Positions 49,278-59,424 of a stretch of DNA of 64,000 nt are shown here, piece after piece. The notes under the pieces are model-generated. The model had not been told where the DNA came from. It saw nothing but the letters and a program-made list of their open reading frames with translations, and made no database searches. Each line of letters opens with the position of its first letter. Position 1 is the first letter of the stretch. The translations under genes were made by a program, and so were the position numbers. This DNA comes from Caprimulgus europaeus (taxonomy: Eukaryota; Chordata; Aves; Caprimulgiformes; Caprimulgidae). The DNA is taken from positions 620,001 to 684,000 of the forward strand of contig OU015535.1 in assembly GCA_907165065.1 (NCBI GenBank), in the 5' to 3' direction.

Positions 49278-49790
49278 TGTGTTGGGTTTATGTGTGATGG
49301 GGCCATTTTTGGTAGAGGGGGAAGGGGCTACATTGATGAGAAGCTTTGTGAAGTTCCCCTGGATCCAAGGCAGACCCACCTCCAGCTCAGGCTGAGCCAA
49401 TGAGCAGTACAGAAACGCTTCTTCAAATCAATATTCATGAGGGGAAGGACTGTTTTGAAAAGAAGAAGAAAGAGAGAACCTGGAGGAGAGGCCATTGACC
49501 TGAACAAAAGACCATCAGCCTAAACAAAGAGTTTCACTGCCAGGAGGAAGGAGTGGGAGGACAGAGAACCTCAGACACCCAGTTCAACTGTGTGGAGTAG
49601 GAGAAGGTCAATGAGTTGCCCTGCAGCCCATGGAGGTTCACTGGTGGAGCAGATACCCATGTGTAGGCCATGGAGAACTCCACACTGGAGCAGAAAGCTG
49701 AGCCAGGAGCTCTGCCTGAAGAGGTCTTCCCCCAAAAAAAACAGCAGAAGATGCAAAGAGATGGTAAGTCTGGGTAATAAGAGCACCAGA
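49278..49790 (+). mobile_element. Partial LTR of another avian endogenous retrovirus family
   Basis: Plus-strand sequence starting TGTGTTGGGTTTATGTG followed by GGGGCCATTTTTGGTAG, the 5' end of a common avian LTR type. Further in are repeated units of the form GCCCATGGAGG...GGAGCAGA (49625-49700), which are tandemly repeated in full-length members. The copy fades near 49790 and lacks the poly(A) and CA end, so it is 3'-truncated. No flanking duplication was found. Confidence 0.72.
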
Positions 49791-50539
49791 AGGCTTGTTG
49801 CTAGGCAAAAGCACAAAGAAGTGGGTAATAATGTTCCAAAGAGGAGTCTGTAGATTTGATTTTAAGAAAGCAGCTGAATTTCAGTAGAGACCTTTACATA
49901 TTTGGTTTGTAGAGCTGGTGCTTGATATTAATTTTAAAAGAAGTCTATAATTTGCCTTGCTGGCCATTGTGTTTTAACTGTGGCACTATTCTAATGCCTC
50001 CCATTCAATTTTTTCCCATTGCAATTAACTTCTGTAAAATCATGTTTCCAAGGTTTTTTTTCAAATTTCATGAAGAAAATTGCCTGGAATAGGATTCCTG
50101 TGCCGCGGCTTTTCACGGCGCGTTTGTTCCCTGTCTGACACAGTTAAACATCTGTTATTAAAATGCAATAACAGTAACACCACAGAGCTGCAATTACATT
50201 ATGGAACATTATCTGCATGGAATAATGGTACTTGAGGGACACAGTAAAGGACAGGTTTTCACAGAAGCATCTTGAGGTTGCTTCAGCAGCACGATGATGT
50301 CTTTCCAGGCACGTCAGGAGACTTCTGTAATGCTTTTAAAGTGAATGTGCAATAACAATAAAAAATCTTGAAAAGTAGCTCTTGCTTAAACTTTAGTGAC
50401 TTAAATTAAGCAATTTGACTGCCTTTTCTGAGTTAATAGCTGGAAGATTTTAACTGTTGAGGGAGTTAATCAGTACCTGTGTCTGTGTATGTGCCCTGTG
50501 TATACAGACAACATCCGTGTGCATGTGGGTGCCCATGCA
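49791..50539. other. No recognised gene
   Basis: AT-rich unique-looking DNA; nothing supportable. Confidence 0.5.
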
Positions 50540-51090
50540 AATCACAGCATCACAGCATTGCCTGGATTGGAAAAGCCCTTTGAGCTCATCCAGTCCCATC
50601 ATGAACCCAACACTGACCAGTCCCCACTGACCCATGTCCCTCAGCACTGTGTCTGCACGACTCTTCAATCCCTCCAGGGATGGGGACTCCACCACTGCCC
50701 TGGGCAACCCCTTCCAATGCCTCAGAACCCTTTCAGCAAATAAATTCTTCCTCACATCCCATCTCAACTGCCCTGGGCACAACTGGAGCCCATTTCCTCT
50801 TGTCCTGTCCCTTGGTCCTTGGTTGAACAGACCCACCCCCACCTCTCTGCACCCTCCTGTCAGGGACTTGGACAGAGCCAGAAGGTCTCCCCTCAGCCTC
50901 CTTTTCTCCAGGCTCAGCACCCCCAGTTCCCTCAGCCGGGAACTCAGCACACTTGTGCTCCAGACCCTTCCCCAGCTCCGTTCCCTTCTCTGGACACGCT
51001 CCAGCACCTCCAGGTCCTTCTTGGACTCAGGGGCCCAACACTGAACCCAGCACTTGAGGTGTGGCCTCACCAGTGCCCAGTGCAGGGGTA
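50540..51090 (-). repeat. CR1 LINE 3' fragment
   Basis: Minus-strand CR1. The tail is at ATCACAGCATCACAGCATTG. It is closely related to the intron-2 copy at 13.2 kb: both keep RQCCD-type translated tails, [21 protein letters not shown] and [15 protein letters not shown]. It ends at about 51090 inside the end of ORF2. Confidence 0.95.
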
Positions 51091-52550
51091 GATTCAAGGA
51101 GAATACAGACTGGTTAAGGGACTGGATATCAACAGGTTGGATTTTTTGTTTTGGTTTGTTTTTTTCACTTTTCTCGGCAAGAGAGAGAGATGGTAAAATC
51201 TCAAAGCTGGCCCTGCCTGTTGGCCTTGCCAGAGCTGGAATTTCAAACCAGGGATTTTAACCCTCAGGCCAAGGGAAATAGAAAAAAATCCAAACATCTG
51301 AAGTTTAAACAGGAGAATATTTTGTTCAGATTTTGAGGGTTGTGTCTGTGTGTGCTCCAAGTCCATCCCAGTACAACAGGGCAGTAAGAAGAGGGTAAAA
51401 TTTTTGTGTGCTTTGTGCCAGATTTTTCTCCTCTTTCTAGGAGATCTGAAATGTGGATGCTGTGCTGGCACATGCTGGGAGTTCTACAGACACCAAGATG
51501 ACATTCTACATCAATTTCCTTGATAACAGCTGGCTTGTTACTTGCTGTAGTACACCTTGATATCCCACGTAAACATGCTGAAAGACATCTCACTTATGTA
51601 GAAAATGAACAGTATTAATTATGAAATCAATGTACAAACTTATTTACATAAAAAATAAGTAATTGAAGACAGAATTAATTGCACATAATAGCATGAATTA
51701 TATTCCTTCAGATATCTCTAGGCAATTCTATAAAGATGGTTTCAGCATTTATATTACTTAAGACATCTCAGCCAGCTCTGGCATGCAGCTATGGAGGGAA
51801 TAGATTATTCTGCAACAAAATGAAGTTATTTGGAGCAATGTTAATAAGATTGCTTATTTATTAAAAAAACTAGGCATCTGTGTTTGTGTAGAAGTGCTCC
51901 AAACCGACCTCAGATGCTGTGCAAAACAGAGCCACAGGGGAGCCCATGACAGAAGGACTCAGGAGTGAGTCCAAGCCTTGCAAGCAGTTTTCGCCTGGGG
52001 ACAGGGTATGTTGGGGTTGCTGCTTCTTTTTTGGGCTTTAGAACCTTTCCTTGAGGGTGATTGAAGACTTGATTGGTGTCTCAGGCTGTGGTAGAGGAGA
52101 GAGGTTCTTTCCACCGCTCTGCCTCTGCAACTGACTCCCCACCACATCCACGTCCTTCATCCAGCAGGTTATCCTCAGGGATGGGCAAAGCAGCCAGGCT
52201 GCCCCGCCAAGGCAACGTCATCCCCCTTTGCAGGAGGGTACCGTGGGTCACACCCTCCCCTGGCAGCTGAGGCAGCTCCTCTCTGGGTGGATTTATATGC
52301 AAATACTCTCTTACTTTTAGCATATTTACACAAGCGGAGACCACGGCTGTTTAACTGCAATAAAGTTGGTTTGTGTCTCCTCACTCTTTTGCATAAGTCT
52401 GACCAAGTGAACTGCTGAAGGAAACATTTGATGTTTTGAGGAGTTACACTTCTGTGATGGGTCTGCTTGGAGTCTTTGTGTTCTTGTTGATAAATGAGCT
52501 TGTCAGGACATAAGCAGCACCCTGATGCATTAAGCAGCTCCAACTCACAG
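51091..52550. other. No recognised gene
   Basis: A T/G-rich tract at 51138-51168, then AT-rich sequence to 51900 and more balanced sequence to 52550. No family match. Confidence 0.5.
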
Positions 52551-53200
52551 AGCTCAGCATGAGCCGGCACCGTGCGCTGGCAGCCCAGAGCCAATAACCG
52601 TGTCCTGGGCTGCACCCAGAGCAGCGTGGGCAGCAGGGCCAGGGAGGGGATTCTGCCCCTCTGCTCCGCTCTCCTGAGACCCCCCCTGCAGTGCTGCCTC
52701 CAGTGCTGGGGCCACCAACAGCACAAGGACATGGAGCTACTGGAGCCAGCCCAGAGGAGGCCACGAGGATGATGCCAGGGCTGGAGCAGCTCTGCTGTGA
52801 GGACAGGCTGAGAGAGTTGGGGCTGTTCAGCCTGGAGAAGAGAAGGCTCCAGGGAGACCTTCCAGTGGCCTCCCAGTACCTGAAGGGGCTCCAGGAAGGC
52901 TGGGGAGGGACTTTGTCCAAGGGCAGGGAGTGACAGAACAAGGGGTGATGGCTTGAGAGTGGCAGAGGGGAGATGGAGATGAGATGTGAGGAAGAAATTC
53001 TTGGCTGTGAGGGTGGTGAGACCCTGGCCCAGGTTGGCCAGAGAAGCTGTGGCTGCTCCTCCCTGGAAGTGTTCTGGGCCAGGCTGGATGAGGCTTTGAG
53101 CAACCTGTCTAGTGGAAGGTGTCCCTGCTGCTGGCAGGGGGGTTGGGACTGGATGAGCTTTAAGGTCCCTTCCCACCCAAACCAGTCTGAGAGTCTATGA
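52551..53200 (+). repeat. CR1 LINE 3' fragment, 650 bp
   Basis: Plus-strand CR1 beginning AGCTCAGCATGAGCCGGC (end of ORF2) and running through [20 protein letters not shown] and [20 protein letters not shown] to the 3' UTR and a GAGAGTCTATGA end. It is nearly the mirror image of the copy at 58.8 kb. Confidence 0.95.
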
Positions 53201-53554
53201 AACACGATGTTAAGACAGTGTAGATGTTTCATATTGCTATACAACTGGCTTCTGAGGTGGAGTTTCAAACAATTATTCTGGTCAAATAGACAAAGGCAGG
53301 ATGGAAAATTTTCTTTTGATGTATTCTTGGACTCTGAAAAGTATGATGAAAACGTAGGCATTACCAAAAGAAGGGACAACTTGAGGTCTTTGAGTGGAAA
53401 GGCAGGAAACAATTTAACATCTAATGAAATAGCTATTGTAAAAGTGAAACATTTCTTCATTCTACAGCTCTTTTAGAAAAGCCAGTGCAAGGACACAGAG
53501 TAGCATCTGTGAAAGGTTGTGGAGATTGGGTGGCAGGGGATCTCTGACCGAGAG

Positions 53555-54930
53555 AGAAATGCAAATAAGGTACATGTCTTCAAAAAGGGCAAGAAGGACA
53601 ATCCAGGGAACTACAGGCTGGAATCACAGAATGGTGGGGGTTGGAAGGGATCTCAGGAGATCATCCAGTCCAACCCCTGTGCTAAAGATCATGGAGCATG
53701 TCTTCCTGGAAGCCACTTCTGGGCATGTGAAGGAGAAGGAAGTGTTTTGGAATGCCCTGTTTACCAAGGGTAACTCGTGCTTGAACAACCTGATTGCCTT
53801 CTGTGATGAAACAATTAGATCTGTGGGTGATGGAAGAGCAGTAAATGTCACCTGTCTTGACTTTAGCAAGGCTCTTCACACAGCCTCTCACAGCATCCTT
53901 GTATCCAAGTTGAGCCTTTAAGAGATGGTGTCAGTCTAGTTATGATCCAGTAGCAGCCTAGACTAACAGGTAAGTGAAAGACTGCCTAGGTCATTGGGCT
54001 CAAAGAACAGTTCACACTCAACCTGGAGACAGGTTACAAGTGGAGTTCCTTAGAGGCTTGTGCTGGGACCTGTCCAGTTTAGTCTCTATCAATGACCTGG
54101 GGGAGGAGATGGCATACACCTTCTTCTAGTCTGAAGGTGACACCAAACCAGGCAGTGCAGTTGATGTGCTTAAGGGCAGGGCCAGGTACAGAGGGACCTA
54201 GGTAGGCTGGAAGAAAGTGCCAGTGGGAACTTCATGAATCCAGCAAGGGCAAATACAAAATATTTGCCCCTGGGATGGACTAAGCCCCTGTGACAGTGCA
54301 GGCTGAGGACTGCCTGGCTGGGTAGCAGCCTGCTGAAGAAGAACTGGGTGTGCTGACAAACAGTAGGTTAAAAGTGAGTCAGAGTTACAGCCTGGCACCA
54401 ATGAAGATAGGCAACGTGGTGGCCTCTGTCAACAGGACCAGAGTCAGGAGATCAAGGAAAGTGACTTTTTTTTTTTCTCTTTACTTTGCATTTGTTAGAA
54501 CATATATGGAATTTTGTATCCAGTTTTGGGCCCCTCAGATGTTGATAAATTTGAATGAGTGTAGTGGAGGATCCCTAAGATGATCAAGGAGCACATGAAC
54601 TATGAGGGGAGACTGAGGGAACTGGGCTTGTTAAGCCTGGAGGAGAGAAGGGAACATAACAGGAGTCTTTCCTATGAGGTCTTTACCAGGAACAACTTAT
54701 CTTAGAGGCATGATAGGAAAATGAGAGGCCATGGTCATAACTGGGAGGTCCAATTACATGTAAGGAAAATATTTTTCATTGTGAGGATAATTAACACTGG
54801 AATAAGGACCCAGCAGGGTTGTATAATCGCTGTCCTTGGGGGTGTCTGGATAATGCCCAGAGCAACCTCATTTAAACTCAGTGTTGACCTTGCAGGAGGT
54901 TGGACTAAAGACCTCCTGATGTGTCTTTTA
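53555..54930 (+). repeat. Old CR1 LINE, 1.4 kb, reverse transcriptase to 3' end
   Basis: Plus-strand CR1 spanning FKKGKKDNPGNYR, TKGNSCLNNLIAFCD, CLDFSKALHTASHSILVSKL, a degraded SGVP...LGPV..INDL region (near 54040-54100), YMEFCIQFWAPQ and RLRELGLLSLEERR, then the 3' UTR to a GGTTGGACTAAAGACCTCC box. It has many stops and indels. It is older than the other CR1 copies judged by divergence, and it contains a nested antisense CR1 tip at 53621-53684. Confidence 0.88.
53621..53684 (-). repeat. Antisense CR1 tip nested in an older CR1
   Basis: GAATCACAGAATGGTGGGGG, GGAAGGGATCTCAGGAGATC and CATCCAGTCCAACCCC form the reverse complement of a CR1 3' end. The piece interrupts the NPGNYR...KIMEH reverse-transcriptase block of the host element, where about 40 bp of host sequence is missing. 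Confidence 0.88.
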
Positions 54931-57599
54931 GCCCATGGGAGTCTCTGGTTCTACAGAGTAATGCAGCAGGTTCTCACCTGGAGAAGAGTCTCAGAGTTCC
55001 ACTACAGCCACTACAGCATGTTATGGGACTTCCCTTTCTGTTCCTGCAATATGGAAACAGAGAATTGTCCTGCTCTGGTGTTACAGCATCCCTCTTCTGC
55101 ACCTGAGCAGGTCTGTGATATCCATGAAAGAGGAAACTTGCACCATAGCTGGTAGGAAAAAGATAAAATCCCAAGAAACTTCTCTGGTGTGATGGAGCCT
55201 CACTGCACAGCTTGTAGGATACTTTCAGGCCATGATGCAAGCTTGCAACAGACTGCATCAGCCAGTATTACCTACCAAAACAATCCCCAGAAGAAACCAT
55301 CAACAGAGATGCACGCAATCCAGCAACAACGGAGTCAACGTGGCATGAGTGTGTGTGGGGCAGGCCAACCTTGAGGACTGGAATAACAGAATATAACAAG
55401 TGTTCACCTCTTCTGCAATTTGCAAGGAAAAGGAGAGAAGAAATTGGGGCCAAAGTTTCCAGAGAAGCAAGAGCAAGTGAGGAAAGGTGAGTTTCTGCCA
55501 CCCAGTGCCATGTTAGTGTACTGCCTCCTGGGGAACCAGCCCAGAGGAACACCTGAATGCACGGGGTGCACGTGAACACCCCAAAGCTTTAACCTCTTTG
55601 CAGTGTGCACCACCCAAAGGCATGACTGCACCAGGAGGGTGTAAAGCAGACTGCCTTACCTTGTGTTATGAGCAGTGTCTCTCACAAGAACGACTTCTTG
55701 CTCCTTGTCACGTGAAGTGTTTTTAGGCTTTGTGGTGTTTCCTTTTGCCTGTGGCTCTGAGCTGTGCTGCAGGAATGTGCTCCACGAGACAGGAGTGCAG
55801 CACCAGGGTTCCACTCCACAGCTAGGAGGATGTGAATTAGTTGTGCAGAAGTGTTGGGACAGGAAGAGTTTTCAGATATCTGTTTCTTTTAGCCACAAGG
55901 CTTGAACCTTGACTTCTACCTTCCCAACACAATGTCATTTTTTGCTCTCTTTCCCATTTTTAGGAGCTGGGCAAAAATAAATCCAACCTATGCTGCTGTT
56001 TGATACTTGTATGTATGAAGTAATATTATTCCTTGTAACCTTTGCAGCTCATGGCTGGTATCTCAGGCTAAAACCTCTTCTGTAGTTGAACGTGCTGTGA
56101 TGTTCTGAGCTTCCGATGATCTCATATAGGTGCAGACAAGTGTACTGTGGTTAAAAATGGCCTTTTCAAATCTTTTCTTTTATTGAAAGTACCTCCACTG
56201 ACTGCTGTCTAAGATTGCCAACACACCTGTTAAAGGAATTTAACTCAGTTGGTGGGTGACTCTGGGTTTGCTTTATTGACACCTCGGAGTTGGGCCATCA
56301 CCTCAGTGAGTGGCAAAGGCATTGCAAAGATCAAGCTCTCTATATATGCTAAATTTAACATCATACAATAGATATTCTTTTCAAAGTTCTTGGTATTTTC
56401 CCATGAATCCTCAGTTCCAAATTTCTTATTAATTTAAAATTCTATAAAAGTCCACAGCGGTCTTCAAACACAGCTGATTCTCCCTGTCTTGTCTCAGTGC
56501 CTCTTCAGAAGCTGCAGCCCCTCTGGTCCCATTCTGGTCACTGTATTCACTGATCTTCTTGGATAATCTTCCTGTCTGCTCACCTTGGCACTTCTAAGAA
56601 CAACTTCCACAATGACATTTAACTTATGTCTATTTTAAAATACGTGATCTTTCACAATTCGCCTACTCCAGGTTAATCACTTCTCCTCTATCATTGCCTA
56701 AATTCTATTATTCTTGTTGATTCAGCTGGATTGGGTTTAAACCAACCATGGACAGGGCTATGCAAAGGACAAAGTGAGAAGCAGCATGGTTGCATGGTTT
56801 ATAAGAATTATTATTATTCTATTATTTCATAGCACCTGTTTCTAATTTTTCATCTTAACCAGAATACTTCTGTTAATCAACATCATTTTACCTACAAGCA
56901 TTTTCTTGGAGAGTCTTTCCCTTTCACACACCCCACGTTGCTGGGATACGAGGCTCTCCACAGGAAGCCCAGCTTGATGGGTTTCTTGCATCACTTAAAT
57001 ACGAGCTCTATGTCCAATGCAGTCATCTCTTTCAGCACCCCCTGGGCTCGCAGGTGTGCTTTGTCAGGACGCTCACCTGTAGCAGCAGGCTCACAGCTGG
57101 GGCACAGCAGCACACTCTGCTGCACTGCTGGGGGATGTGGTCTTTTATTTGTATCTCTGGATGTAGGAATCAGAGGTATTTGAGCAGACAAGACCACAGT
57201 GTTTGGGGTTCTTTTTTAAGATTATTACTATTATCATCTGAAAAGCTGAATAAACATGTTTAAAGCATTTTTTAGTCTTCCCTGGTGACTCACACTCTCA
57301 GTGCAGCATGGTCTGTGATTATGTCCTCCCCTGGTTGTCACAGTGTCTGATCACTGCTGTTGCATTTGTCTAATGCTTGCACTATTTCTTCCGCCACTTT
57401 TTAATTTTTATTTTAAGCCTATGACTAAGGGAAACAATTTAAAAACCCATTACAGTGTTGTCCTTGATGATGTGCTCATCAGAGAACAGCTCTCCTAGGA
57501 CTGAAATTATTTGGTATCTTCAAAGCTCAGCTGATAGAAACTGACCAAGCAAGGGAATTAGCCTGATCTATGAGACAGAAGAAATTCCTTCCTGCACTT
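54931..57599. other. No recognised gene (2.7 kb)
   Basis: Balanced composition to about 55900, then AT-rich. Several overlapping short frames on both strands at 54974-55631, none with a known match. Confidence 0.5.
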
Positions 57600-57858
57600 G
57601 CCAAAACATAACAGAAAGGAGCATTGTTGGTGTGAGGGAAGCACCCTCTGCTCAGGCCCTGGCCACGGGCCTGCATTGTGAAGTGTGGATTAGCCACCAC
57701 TGGAGGCCTTTTAAGAACAGGCTGGAACAACATGTAACTTGGCAGGAGGATGATATGTGTGTGAGCCTTGATGAGCCTGCCTGAGAGCATCGAGCTGGGC
57801 TAGGTGACCTCTCCTAAAGTGCTTTTTTATCCCTGCTACTCCTGTATAGTTGTCTGTT
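57600..57858 (+). repeat. Diverged CR1-like 3' end with unusual tail
   Basis: A weak CR1 3' UTR signature (AGGCCTTTTAAGAACAGGCTGG, here only partly conserved, then CTAGGTGACCTCTCC) continues into ATCCCTGCTACTCCTGTATAG instead of the usual 8-bp repeats. The same ending recurs at 59349-59424. Confidence 0.55.
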
Positions 57859-58786
57859 TTCCTTGCTTGACAAGCAATACAAATGTAAATGCCTGTGTGT
57901 AGCTAAGCAACGTCGCCAACTGGATCTAAAGTTTTGCCCCCAAAAGTCACTCCTTCCATTTTTGTCTCTGAGCAAGCACAGGAGTGGAAGTTGGGTCAGA
58001 CCTCAGGGGAGAGCTGTGGAACTGAGGAGGAGCGTGCATCTGCTGTAGGATGGATGGAGGGGGAGAGAGCATGCACTGCTCTCCTGAAACCCTGCTCTTG
58101 AGGTCCCCAAGCCCCTGCTTCGAGGCTTAAGCTTGCGTTGGACAGGGCAGTCAAGAGGCCTTAGTGTGCAGGGTACACAAAGAGAAGACAAAGACATCCA
58201 GCTAGTTTCCAGGTTGATGCTCCAAAGTCTATTTCAATTTCTTTTGAATTTGCCATTTTAAAACTTTGAAAGAGCTGATCCAGATCAGGAAAAATTATCT
58301 TCTCAGAAAACGTGGTGCAATTCTTCAAATCTGCCACATGCCAACCTGTCACATTATGAAATCTTTTGAGTTTCCACAAAAGATGAAATGTATTTGGCTT
58401 AAAAAAAAAAAAAAAAAAAAGAGGAGAAACTAGCATTAAAATTTGCTTCAATTAAATTTAAGGCCTTTTAGATTCTTAACATGACCTATCCAGCTAAAGC
58501 TAGATGGGGCCCTATTTTACTGCAGAAATGCAATGCCTGAAGTGTTTGATGTCCTGTTACCACAGCAGCTCTTTTAAATACATTCTGACTGACTTGAATG
58601 AACCCTACAATGTCATGCTGCAGCAGGATTTATGATGCAAAAGCTTTTTCTGTTCCTGTTTCTTTTTGTCCTATCGACTACAGTCCAAAGAGCACAGCTC
58701 TCATCTACAGCAAAATCAGTCATTGCCCAGGTCATGGTGCAGTAACTTAGAGACAGCTAATATGGATTTTTTTATTTGCTTCTTGT
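57859..58786. other. No recognised gene; holds a 20-base poly(A) tract
   Basis: A20 at 58401-58420 on the plus strand, without an AATAAA just upstream and without a recognisable retrocopy. The rest is unremarkable. Confidence 0.6.
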
Positions 58787-59332
58787 AGAATCATAGAATC
58801 ACAGACTGGTTTGGGTGGGAAGGGACCTTAAAGCTCATCCAGTCCCAACCCCCCTGCCAGCAGCAGGGACACCTTCCACTAGACCAGGTTGCTCAAAGCC
58901 TCATTCAACCTGGCTGAGAACACTTCCAGGGAGGAGCAGCCACAGCTTCTCTGGCCAACCTGGGCCAGGGTCTCACCACCCTCACAGCAAAGAATTTCTT
59001 CCTCACATCTCAGCTCCATCTCCCCTCTGCCACTTTCAAGCCATCACCCCTTGTTCTGTCACTCCCTGCCCTTGTCCAAAGTCCCTCCCCAGCCTTCCTG
59101 GAGCCCCTTCAGGTACTGGGAGGCCACTGGAAGGTCTCCCTGGAGCCTTCTCTTCTCCAGGCTGAACAGCCCCAACTCTCCCAGCCTGTCCTCACAGCAG
59201 AGCTGCTCCAGCCCTCACATCATCCTCGTGGCCCCCTCTGGACTGGCTCCAGTAGCTCCATGTCCTTGTGCTGTTGGTGGCCCCAGAGCTGGAGGCAGCA
59301 CTGCAGGGGGGGTCTCAGGAGAGCAGAGCAGT
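58787..59332 (-). repeat. CR1 LINE 3' fragment
   Basis: Minus-strand CR1 with a TAGAATCATAGAATCACAG tail. It belongs to the same subfamily as the copies at 1.65, 39.4, 42.2 and 52.6 kb. It ends near TCTCAGGAGAGCAGAGCAG, equivalent to base ~52665 of its mirror-image relative. Confidence 0.95.
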
Positions 59333-59348
59333 GTTATGTGCTTTGACG

Positions 59349-59424
59349 GGGCTGCCTCTGAGCATTGGGTGGGACTAGATGACCTCTCCTTTTTCATCCC
59401 TGCTACTCCTATACAGTTGTCTTT
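59349..59424 (+). repeat. 3' end of a CR1-like element, second copy of the unusual tail
   Basis: GGGACTAGATGACCTCTCC followed by ATCCCTGCTACTCCTATACAG matches the end of the element at 57773-57858. It abuts the minus-strand CR1 ending at about 59332, so its upstream part may have been displaced or lost by that insertion. Confidence 0.6.

Noticed and set aside
52175-53460. Overlapping 333- and 338-codon minus-strand open frames, the longest in the window
   Set aside because: Both are antisense readings through the plus-strand CR1 at 52551-53200 and its flanks. Similar antisense peptides appear at 1.7, 42.3 and 58.9 kb.
58150-58420. Processed pseudogene ending in A20
   Set aside because: No AATAAA, no target duplication and no recognisable coding remnant upstream of the tract.
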